Part shown: positions 7,844 to 14,687 of the stretch, piece by piece
How the letters are laid out: the number at the start of each line of letters is the position of its first letter
How positions within the stretch are numbered: the first letter of the stretch is position 1
NCBI RefSeq assembly: GCF_004000885.1
Contig: NZ_BIMC01000015.1
Coordinates: forward strand, 62,001 to 126,000
Direction of reading: 5' to 3'
Length of the DNA stretch: 64,000 nt
Origin: Paenibacillus glucanolyticus NBRC 15330
GTDB taxonomy: Bacteria > Bacillota > Bacilli > Paenibacillales > Paenibacillaceae
Made by a program: the position numbers and the translations under genes
Notes under the pieces: model-generated
The model's database searches: none
What the model saw: only the letters and a program-made list of their open reading frames with translations
What the model was told of the DNA's origin: nothing

Positions 7844-7950
7844 TTGACTATCCAAAGAGAAGCTAGGATAATATAATTAATCTAATAATTACACATAAGG
7901 GAAGCACCCTTCTTAGCCACTTAAGGCTTAGAGGGTGCTTTTCTTTTTTT
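7844..7950 (+). promoter_or_regulatory. Family 2 RNA leader (gene 8084)
   Basis: Promoter TTGACT (7844-7849), 17 bp, GATAAT (7867-7872). After 24 nt the hairpin AAGGG-AAGCA-CCCTT (7897-7911) appears. AGCACCC in its loop and 3' arm then pairs with GGGTGCT in a terminator followed by a long T-rich run (to 7950). Confidence 0.8.
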
Positions 7951-8083
7951 TTGCCATTAATGTTAAGAAAGCCGCATTATTCTGTATACTATCCTCTTTG
8001 AATACATAGACCTACAGAAATAAACTGCTTAGGTTCCTATTTATCGTTGATAATTCAGGCTCAAAATTAAGGAGAAATGTAGC

Positions 8084-8425
8084 ATGTTGACCGAAAAAAT
8101 AAAAGAACTTTATAGAGCAGAAATTGAGTATCTTGAGGTACATCATTCAGGTATAATTTTATCTAATTACCTAGAAGAGTTAGTATGGATAGATGAGGAA
8201 CTAAATAAATGGAATCCGGAAAGAAACCCGTTTAATATAGAATTCTATCTCTCACTGGAAAAATTAAGGAGCTTGGTGATAAAAAGAATAAACTCAATTA
8301 TTTTCTCTGAAACCAATACGGAAATCGCGTACTTAACAAGCTGTATAGAAGAACTCAATCAATTACCTCCAGATCGATTTGAAAGAGTGGCATCTAAGCC
8401 ACCTGTTAAGGCGAGATTTGCTTGA
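8084..8425 (+). CDS. Hypothetical protein
   Basis: 113 aa, soluble, helical, acidic in the first half (EIEYLEVHHSG, LEELVWIDEEL). The site AAGGAG precedes the ATG. It is controlled by its own promoter and family 2 leader and lies just upstream of the Rep gene's promoter, so it may have a plasmid-maintenance role; that is only an inference from position. Confidence 0.6.
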   Translation: MLTEKIKELYRAEIEYLEVHHSGIILSNYLEELVWIDEELNKWNPERNPFNIEFYLSLEKLRSLVIKRINSIIFSETNTEIAYLTSCIEELNQLPPDRFERVASKPPVKARFA

Positions 8426-8428
8426 ATT

Positions 8429-8541
8429 TTGTTGTGATGATTATTCTATGTTATATTAATCATGGAATTTTATAAGGAACAACATCAGAAGCACTGATGA
8501 CAAACCCCCAATAGGGGGCATTTGTCATTCAGTGCTTTTAT
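8429..8541 (+). promoter_or_regulatory. Family 2 RNA leader of the Rep gene
   Basis: Promoter TTGTTG (8429-8434), 17 bp, TATATT (8452-8457). After 25 nt comes CATCAG-AAGCA-CTGATG (8483-8499), the longest stem of the family. The terminator pairs AGCACTGATGACAAA with TTTGTCATTCAGTGCT, followed by TTTATT. Placing the replication gene under the same attenuator as conjugation genes suggests co-control of copy number and transfer. Confidence 0.8.
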
Positions 8542-8583
8542 TATTTTCTTTTTAAATATACAATAGAAGGAGAAATGCACGTA

Positions 8584-9846
8584 ATGGAGGACAAGATTAT
8601 GAAAGTTATAAGAGGGACGCTACGTCATGAAGCTCTTAATATAATTCAGGTCTTCACACAACTTAAAAAGATGAATCTTTCACAAGAAGAGATTGACATG
8701 CACTTAGCACCTAATATTCACCAGTCTGCTAAACGATTGGTACGCCATAAAACACTCCAGCTCTCATTAGAGTTTACTCAACTTGGGAACGAATATAATC
8801 AAATAACTCGTCAAGTTAATGAAGATGAAAGAAACAAAGTCCCAATCGATGAACAAAAGTACATGCAGCAAATGATTCTTGAATTAGAATACAAAATGTT
8901 AGAAAAAGCGCTGGAAATAAAAAAGATTGAGAATCGCAAAGTCCCTGACACACCGATTGAAACGAATCTCATCGAACACGGACTATTTGGTGCGGGCTCT
9001 CATTCAAAAGCAGTGATGAAAAAGAAATACTCCGGTGGATTCGTTCAGCAAACCAGAAACGGATTTAGACGACTCTACTATGAAAATGCTAATGGTGTTT
9101 TCTTAGGAATATTTGACGCTCGTGTACTCGCTGGACTTACCAAGCTATATTTCGAAAACGGCGGTGAACAAAAATTTTCATTTAACTTTAACGAGTTGGT
9201 TCGAGCAATGGAAACAGAACCTTCCGGAAAGGAATACATGGAGCTGCATGAAAGCCTAATAAATCTTTCACGGACCCAAATCATCATGGAAGAGTATTAT
9301 CTACCAGGTAGTAAATATCGACAGCGTACAATTCTGTATCATCCGATCGATACTCTTGAGTTTATTTTACGTGATGGGGAAGAGCCAGGCAGGGAAAGGG
9401 CAGCAAGTGTTACTTTTCATCGGCACATCCATGATTCCTTACAAGCAGGTAATTTCCTTCATATGAACGTTGTATTATTTAACGACCTTCATAAGCCGAT
9501 TACAAAACTATTGTATGTTAACATGATAAACTCTTGTGCTCAGAATGTAACATCGTATCATGTCGATACTCTTACTCAACACCTGAATCTACAAACAGAG
9601 AATCGTTCACTCGTTGTAAGCGGGATTTTAGATGCTTTTCAAGAGCTTCAAACGATGGATGTAATCAGTTCTTATGAGGTTGTATATGGTCCCAGACGAA
9701 GTATTCAATATATTAATTTCGTGCCAGGAGACCTTCTACAGATGAGTAACAAATACCCAATAGAAATAGACAAACATGACAATGAGGTAATCCAAGAGAC
9801 ACTTCAACTCATGTTAACTAAAAATGAGCCGATGCATTCTACTTGA
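8584..9846 (+). CDS. Probable plasmid replication initiator
   Basis: About 420 aa. It ends 75 bases before a set of seven iterons and a DnaA box, the position of an iteron-binding Rep protein. The middle (residues 150-330) looks like the tandem winged-helix fold of RepA/TrfA-type initiators, with conserved-looking helices around LAGLTKLYFENGG and FNFNELVRAMET, then the block TKLLYVNMINSCAQNVTSYHVDTLT. The N-terminus is helical and coiled. Start choice: ATG 8575 is 2 nt after AAGGAG and ATG 8584 is 11 nt after, so 8584 is preferred; an ATG at 8599 is also possible. Assignment rests mainly on context. Confidence 0.6.
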   Translation: MEDKIMKVIRGTLRHEALNIIQVFTQLKKMNLSQEEIDMHLAPNIHQSAKRLVRHKTLQLSLEFTQLGNEYNQITRQVNEDERNKVPIDEQKYMQQMILELEYKMLEKALEIKKIENRKVPDTPIETNLIEHGLFGAGSHSKAVMKKKYSGGFVQQTRNGFRRLYYENANGVFLGIFDARVLAGLTKLYFENGGEQKFSFNFNELVRAMETEPSGKEYMELHESLINLSRTQIIMEEYYLPGSKYRQRTILYHPIDTLEFILRDGEEPGRERAASVTFHRHIHDSLQAGNFLHMNVVLFNDLHKPITKLLYVNMINSCAQNVTSYHVDTLTQHLNLQTENRSLVVSGILDAFQELQTMDVISSYEVVYGPRRSIQYINFVPGDLLQMSNKYPIEIDKHDNEVIQETLQLMLTKNEPMHST

Positions 9847-9921
9847 TGCGTCGGCTTATTTTTATATATTATCATAATCTATTTATCAATAAAAATATTT
9901 TATCATAAACAAGAGAATTAA

Positions 9922-10067
9922 ACTATATACTGAACCCCTAAACAAACTATATACTGAGCCCCGAACTATATACTGAGCCCCTAAACAAACTATATACTGA
10001 ACCCCGAACTATATACTGAGCCCCGAACTATATACTGAACCCCTGCCCAAAGTATATACTGAACCCC
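9922..10067 (+). repeat. Seven iterons, plasmid origin of replication
   Basis: The 17-nt repeat ACTATATACTGARCCCC occurs at 9922, 9946, 9965, 9989, 10008, 10027 and 10051 (the last starts AGT). Start-to-start spacing is 24, 19, 24, 19, 19, 24 bp; the 5-bp difference comes from an inserted TAAAC-like linker. Directly repeated binding sites next to a rep gene mark an iteron-regulated oriV. Confidence 0.92.
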
Positions 10068-10115
10068 GATTGACCAAACGATTTTAAGAATGCTATTGTC
10101 AAGTTAGATTCAACC

Positions 10116-10160
10116 TGTGGAAAATTCGACCTTTTTCGATTAGTTATCCACAGTGGATAA
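10116..10160 (+). other. DnaA box region of the origin
   Basis: TTATCCACA at 10144-10152 is a perfect DnaA box, and TGTGGAAAA at 10116-10124 is a near match in reverse. GTGGATAA follows immediately, making a TTATCCAC/GTGGATAA palindrome. The T/A-rich stretch between and after could be the melting site. Confidence 0.75.
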
Positions 10161-10167
10161 AATAAAA

Positions 10168-10229
10168 AGAGCCCTTCAAATGTCAAAGGACTCTTCTCTG
10201 GATATCTGTGCTACCAACACTAGATATCC
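10168..10229 (+). other. Structured non-coding region after the origin
   Basis: Two hairpins are visible. AGAGCCCTT pairs with AAGGACTCT, and GGATATCT (10200-10207) pairs with AGATATCC (10222-10229) around a 14-nt loop. A frame open across 10153-10386 lacks a ribosome binding site and I do not call it. A leader or antisense RNA controlling the next gene is possible. Confidence 0.35.
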
Positions 10230-10404
10230 TGGAACATATACGGAGATCACCGGCAGCCACCAGATCTCACTTTCAAAGCTTTCTCTTCCATTTTTAAAAA
10301 TGGTTGATAGAAGGCCTGCTTTAATATTGTCTTCTTTAACTTTATATTATCAAAATCTAGCTTCTAAGTCCACAAAAAAGCGATAGGAAGGAGGTGCCAG
10401 AGGA

Positions 10405-11952
10405 ATGAAAGCACTCATTTTAGGTAATAGATTGGGGATCGTTGAGAGTAAAGCAACTTATCCTGTAAAGATCACTTCCTTATTCTTGAATCAGTTATTC
10501 GATATGAATCTAAACTTTAGTAGCAGAATGAAGTTTTCATTTAGAGATGGTGGTACTTTGCGATTAAAAGATCATCTTACTCATGCAGATCTTCAACTAG
10601 CGTTTATTCTTTTTCGCTGTTGTAATGCTTACGGGTATATTGATCTTACCAATAGGAAAGCTTTATATCGGCGTCTAGAAAATGAATTTGAGTCTCCTAT
10701 TAGCGAAGGCCAATTTTATGCTGCTCTCGAAAAATTTTCTCATCATCAATTGATTCTCTCCGAAGAATCAGCAGATGGGGATATTCGACATAGGTTAAAT
10801 TATTTCATGAACGAGAAAACCAATAAAATTGGCCACTATGTCCTGTTTCATCCGTTTGTATTTACTAAAGTGTTTCATGAATTAACATTGGCAGAGAAGA
10901 AATTGATTATTTCAGCTTATGCACAGGCGAGCGGCAGCTCAAAAAAGATCATTACTAGGAATTTGAAACAAGTGGATAAGACTTTTAGACACGCTCAATT
11001 TTCCGGTCTTTTGTCTTTTTTACATAAAAGCCAGAAGAGCCATATCTCTGATATTCTCAATAATTTGGCTCAACTTTTACTTCCAGTTGAAACTAAAACT
11101 AATGCAAAGCTTTTAGATAGTGTGCAATTGGTTAAAGGGAAAAATGGATATAAAGCAGAATTGAAATTTAATTCAGAATTTTTAATTCCTGTAGTGAACA
11201 AAGATCAACAAAAATATTACAATCCTCTGGATGCCTGCTCTCTTTATCCAAAGTTTTTTTCGTTTCTAAAAAGGGAAGCTGATTTCTACGGAATTGGAGA
11301 ACTCTTTTCAGACCAACATTTGTCTAATCGTCTAGTAAAAAGACTACGGCCGGTAAGTGTCCGTTTAATTAGACATGCTTTTCATGATTTGATGGAATAT
11401 GTAAAAGAGAAGGGGATCCTGCCTCGTAATCCAGAATACATGATTAAGCACAGTATCGAGGATAAGTTCAATACAATCCTCGATAAAGTGATCACTAAGG
11501 TAGGAGCAGATGAATTTGTTCGATATCCTGAAACTAGGGAGGAGCTAGTCAAAGAAAGGAAATGGAGTTTCTCGCAGGCAGCTTTAAAATCAAAACTGGG
11601 AATTAAAAAAATTCGGATTCGCATGGAACAAACTATAAAATCACTGAACAGAAGTTACCCTGTTCTGCCTTGGGACGTTTCAGATTATGGAGCGGGTCCC
11701 ACTACATATCAGTATCAAGAACTACGAAAATTCTTGGATATAGATAGCATAAAGAGAGAGGCATTAATAGAAAAGGTTGATCCATTTTATTACGGTGATC
11801 TTGAGTATAATGCACTCTTAGCTATTCGAAACACTAATCCAAAAGTTGTAGAAGATTGGATACGTGGGGAATTACCAAAATTACCTAGATTACCTGGTAA
11901 GCGCCTTCTACCATATAACTTCCGGTTAGAGAACCTAGTGTTTTCTAATTAA
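10405..11952 (+). CDS. Large origin-linked protein, function unknown
   Basis: 515 aa, basic, soluble, with an excellent site (AAGGAGGTG) before the ATG. It follows the origin directly. Several segments look like helix-turn-helix or winged-helix units (LTHADLQLAFILFRCCNAYG, ISEGQFYAALEKFS, LTLAEKKLIISAYAQ), and the C-terminal half has many basic helices (KSLNRSYP, RPVSVRLIRHAFHDLMEY). This suggests DNA binding and a role in replication or partition, but I do not recognise the family. A two-component replicon with the 8584 gene is the simplest reading. Confidence 0.5.
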   Translation: MKALILGNRLGIVESKATYPVKITSLFLNQLFDMNLNFSSRMKFSFRDGGTLRLKDHLTHADLQLAFILFRCCNAYGYIDLTNRKALYRRLENEFESPISEGQFYAALEKFSHHQLILSEESADGDIRHRLNYFMNEKTNKIGHYVLFHPFVFTKVFHELTLAEKKLIISAYAQASGSSKKIITRNLKQVDKTFRHAQFSGLLSFLHKSQKSHISDILNNLAQLLLPVETKTNAKLLDSVQLVKGKNGYKAELKFNSEFLIPVVNKDQQKYYNPLDACSLYPKFFSFLKREADFYGIGELFSDQHLSNRLVKRLRPVSVRLIRHAFHDLMEYVKEKGILPRNPEYMIKHSIEDKFNTILDKVITKVGADEFVRYPETREELVKERKWSFSQAALKSKLGIKKIRIRMEQTIKSLNRSYPVLPWDVSDYGAGPTTYQYQELRKFLDIDSIKREALIEKVDPFYYGDLEYNALLAIRNTNPKVVEDWIRGELPKLPRLPGKRLLPYNFRLENLVFSN

Positions 11953-12587
11953 CCCCTCAACCTGCTCTCAAAAATTCTTACTTTTTGAGGGCTCTTTGCA
12001 TTGCAGCTTATAACTTCCCTAAGGATATTTTTTTTAGAAAAGCCCACTCTTTTGTCTGCAAGAAATAGTTCTAACAAATTGAGGTTGTTGATAACTAAGT
12101 TGGCAGCCGGTCTTCTGGCCATAAAATCATATTATTCCAAGTTAATACCTGTGATATTTCTGTGTATAAGTTTAGTCCATCAAATAACATATCTGTTTAC
12201 TTTATCGTTATCCATGTGAAATGTACTAAATCATATAAAACCAAGTTTATAAAAGTTAATTTATGTTGATAACTTGGTCTTTTCCATTTGATTAATTTCA
12301 CTTGGTTTTATATTAATAGAATAAGGTACAGCTCAATTTAGTATTCCACATTAGCACTTTTTACTTTGATTTATATTCTATAAAGGCTCCTAAATCCTTT
12401 TATTGCTTGACTTTTTAGCTCAAAAATTACCGTAGTGTCGTTTTATTTATTAGTATCTAAAACCTATGTATTATCCTATTATAAGCAGGTGGAGAAATAC
12501 TTATTCCTTAAATTCCTTATCTAAGACTTTTTTAAATATACTTTTCTTTACAAAACGCTATAGGTTATGGAATAATAAATTCAAGAT
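11953..12587. other. AT-rich non-coding region
   Basis: I see no supported gene here. CTCAAAAA/TTTTTGAG at about 11967-11990 forms the terminator of the preceding gene. At 12240-12284 ACCAAGTT pairs with AACTTGGT and is followed by CTTTT, another terminator-like hairpin. GTTGATAAC-type words recur (near 12090 and 12266), as does CTTGG (12240-12305). A centromere-like or regulatory site is possible but not shown. Confidence 0.35.
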
Positions 12588-12676
12588 TAAAATTATTCAA
12601 AATATTTACTTTAGGGAAGCACCCTGAACCATAAAACTCACCATTGTGAGCTTATATGTCGTTCAGGGTGCTTTTT
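12588..12676 (+). promoter_or_regulatory. Family 2 RNA leader (VirB11-like gene)
   Basis: A -10-like TAAAAT at 12588 is followed after 19 nt by AGGG-AAGCA-CCCT (12613-12625). AGCACCCTGAAC in the loop and 3' arm then pairs with GTTCAGGGTGCT, followed by TTTTTA, to form the terminator just before the ribosome binding site. Confidence 0.75.
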
Positions 12677-12697
12677 ATTTTGAAAGGAGCAAAAATT

Positions 12698-13399
12698 ATG
12701 GAAAAGGCACAAGAAAGACAGTTTCTTCATAACATGTACTTTTACAATCGAATGTTTAATTTTGAAGTGTACACTTTACTTCAAGCAATGGTGAACTGCG
12801 GAGTGAATATTCTTGTTCACGGCAGAAAAGGAGCTGGTGGAGACGAATTACTGAATACCCTCTTTGATTCAAAAACAACAACAGAAGATATCACTATGTA
12901 TCTTGGTCCAGTTTCTATCAAGGATTTGTACCCTAGAAGAAAAATTTATGATATCGGAGTAGAGCAGCCCGATGGGGAGACTTTTCTACAATCTAATGTT
13001 GCAGTAATAAATGGCCTTACTAGAGAAAATATTCAATTTTTTTTAGAGATGTGTAAAAGAGGTCAAGGATTAGCTTCTTTGGAGAGTAATACACTTAATT
13101 TCGCCTTGGAGGAAGCGGATGAACTATTAAGGGACAGCACTATTTCGGAGGAAAACTTGAATGCGATCGATTTCGTTCTAACTGTTGAGGCCCATAAGCT
13201 CGTATCAATATCCGAAGTAGTAGTAAACCAACTTGGTAAATGTGAACTGCAGCCAATTTCACAGTATGTTGGTGGTAATGAATACTCTTTTAACTCCTTC
13301 ATGTCAGAAGATAAATTAATTAAAATGCGTAATAACAATTACGAAGAAGCAGAACGATTTCTACTTTCTATTAGAACGTACGAGCCATCTGAAGAATAA
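12698..13399 (+). CDS. Degenerate CpaF/VirB11-like protein
   Basis: 233 aa; ATG 12698 lies after GAAAGGAG. Line by line it follows the C-terminal ATPase half of CpaF/VirB11. VNILVHGRKGAGGDELLNTL sits where the Walker A (GGTGSGKTTLLNAL) belongs, and VINGLTRENIQFFLEMCKRG matches the VRG.EA..LLQA..TG block. SLESNTLNFALEEADELL matches the TLHANSP.DAL.RLE block, and NAIDFVLTVEAHKLVSISEVV matches the AID.VVH......R.I.EI end. The Walker A lysine and Thr/Ser are replaced (G48, D49), so it probably does not hydrolyse ATP. The N-terminal domain is absent. It may regulate or scaffold the T4SS. Confidence 0.6.
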   Translation: MEKAQERQFLHNMYFYNRMFNFEVYTLLQAMVNCGVNILVHGRKGAGGDELLNTLFDSKTTTEDITMYLGPVSIKDLYPRRKIYDIGVEQPDGETFLQSNVAVINGLTRENIQFFLEMCKRGQGLASLESNTLNFALEEADELLRDSTISEENLNAIDFVLTVEAHKLVSISEVVVNQLGKCELQPISQYVGGNEYSFNSFMSEDKLIKMRNNNYEEAERFLLSIRTYEPSEE

Positions 13400-13402
13400 A
13401 AG

Positions 13403-13436
13403 AAAAGCCGCGGGATCTTAGGATCCGTGGCTTTTC
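13403..13436. terminator. Bidirectional terminator
   Basis: AAAAGCC and GGCTTTT flank GGATC/GGATCC, between convergent genes. Confidence 0.8.
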
Positions 13437-13443
13437 CATTTTT

Positions 13444-13905
13444 TTAGTTATTTGAATAGTCATTCACATGAACCAATTCAAATCGTTCTGAATTGTTAAA
13501 AAGATCCTGTGGTGAAATACCACTAGAATTGATATTTGCAACTGATTTTTTCGCATCATTTTCAGATAAGACATTTATTTCTTCAGGAAGTTTGAAGAGA
13601 AGAACGATAAACTTCTTCATATCTGGCTTATAGAGAGTGGTTAAATCGATACACGTTTCAATACTCTCTTTAAAACCAGTACCTATGTCCGCATACAAAA
13701 GGTTTGTTTGATAATCAAGGCTTAACGCTAAGAACTTCTGATCTTGAGAGAATGATGATGGATCAGCGATAACCGAATGAAAAACACGCTTCAACAATGC
13801 CAAAGCATCCTCATATTGGAGTGATTCAATGATTTTATTTTTTGGTCTTGGGGGTCCCGGTTTCATCAGGACCTCATACAGATGTAGGATGTTTGTCTGT
13901 GACAT
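13444..13905 (-). CDS. Hypothetical protein
   Basis: 153 aa from ATG 13905, chosen because GGGGGA lies 9 nt upstream; the TTG at 13938 has no site. The N-terminus (MSQTNILHLYEVLMKPGPPRPKNK) is followed by a helical region and a beta-rich middle (LALSLDYQTNLLYADIG, KKFIVLLFKLPEEINVL). No motif I recognise. It is transcribed against the transfer genes on either side. Confidence 0.55.
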   Translation of the reverse strand: MSQTNILHLYEVLMKPGPPRPKNKIIESLQYEDALALLKRVFHSVIADPSSFSQDQKFLALSLDYQTNLLYADIGTGFKESIETCIDLTTLYKPDMKKFIVLLFKLPEEINVLSENDAKKSVANINSSGISPQDLFNNSERFELVHVNDYSNN

Positions 13906-14028
13906 ACTCTTTTTTCCCCCATATTCTAGAATATCCAATTAACTATTGTCATTATAAACAACAGATTTTAATTCGAGAAACAGTAGGGAAAACAGAAGTC
14001 AAATAGGGGCACTTGATTAAATTAATTA

Positions 14029-14313
14029 CTATTTACTTGGTTCGAAATGTTTTTTGAGAAGTTGATTGTAAACGTCTTGATGAATTAAAGTGTTCTCTTC
14101 CAGATATGATGTGAGATCCTTTGTCGAGATAGATAGGATTGTTGACATTGTCTCCTCCTGAAAAGAAGGTGTATTCTCTTTAATCTTTAGCAATAATTCT
14201 TCACGAAAGGCTTTTTCTTTTTTTGCACGTTCATTTTTTGAATGAATATATCCTTTTATGAACATGAAGAGTAATAGGAAGATGATTAAACTAACAATAA
14301 TTACTGGAAACAA
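14029..14313 (-). CDS. Small membrane-anchored protein
   Basis: 94 aa. One N-terminal membrane helix (residues 2-20, VIIVSLIIFLLLFMFI) is followed by a basic helix (HSKNERAKKEKAFREELLLK) and an acidic, possibly globular tail. The start is TTG 14313, 7 nt after AGGAGAGG. The topology is a cytoplasmic C-terminal domain held at the membrane. Function unknown. Confidence 0.6.
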   Translation of the reverse strand: MFPVIIVSLIIFLLLFMFIKGYIHSKNERAKKEKAFREELLLKIKENTPSFQEETMSTILSISTKDLTSYLEENTLIHQDVYNQLLKKHFEPSK

Positions 14314-14463
14314 AATAAATCCTCTCCTTACTGTGCTTTTTAGCTGATTTTAAATCTGATAAACCATGGCTTACTTAATCCTAATATCAGTGTACCATTA
14401 GAAACCATTAAGTTAGAAATAACAGATTTATATCTACGATTTCTCGAAAGTGTTTAGTTCCAT

Positions 14464-14553
14464 TATAATAAAAGCAGATTGCAAATAATTAATCACTTTG
14501 ACCTGGAAGCACCGGGCTAACTCCGTTAGGAGTTAGTTCCGTGTGCTTTTTTT
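14464..14553 (+). promoter_or_regulatory. Family 2 RNA leader of the coupling protein gene
   Basis: TATAAT (14464-14469) is followed after 32 nt by CCTGG-AAGCA-CCGGG (14502-14516). AGCACCGGGCTAACTCC then competes to pair with GGAGTTAGTTCCGTGTGCT, which runs into seven T. The gene starts 135 nt later. Confidence 0.75.
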
Positions 14554-14687
14554 GCGTTCGAACGAGGGGGGAGAACAAGTGCAGTAGATTTATCAGCTAA
14601 AGCAAACTGATTGTAGAAGGTTCTTTTTCATAGCAATAACTGAAAATCTTCGACTCTAAGAAAGGAGAGATAGAACTGGAGAATAAT

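Noticed and set aside
10153-10386. 77-codon open frame after the iterons
   Set aside because: It starts inside the DnaA box palindrome, has no ribosome binding site, and runs through two hairpins; composition does not look like protein.
12001-12219. 72-codon open frame in the AT-rich gap
   Set aside because: TTG start without ribosome binding site, and the amino-acid content looks like translated AT-rich non-coding DNA.
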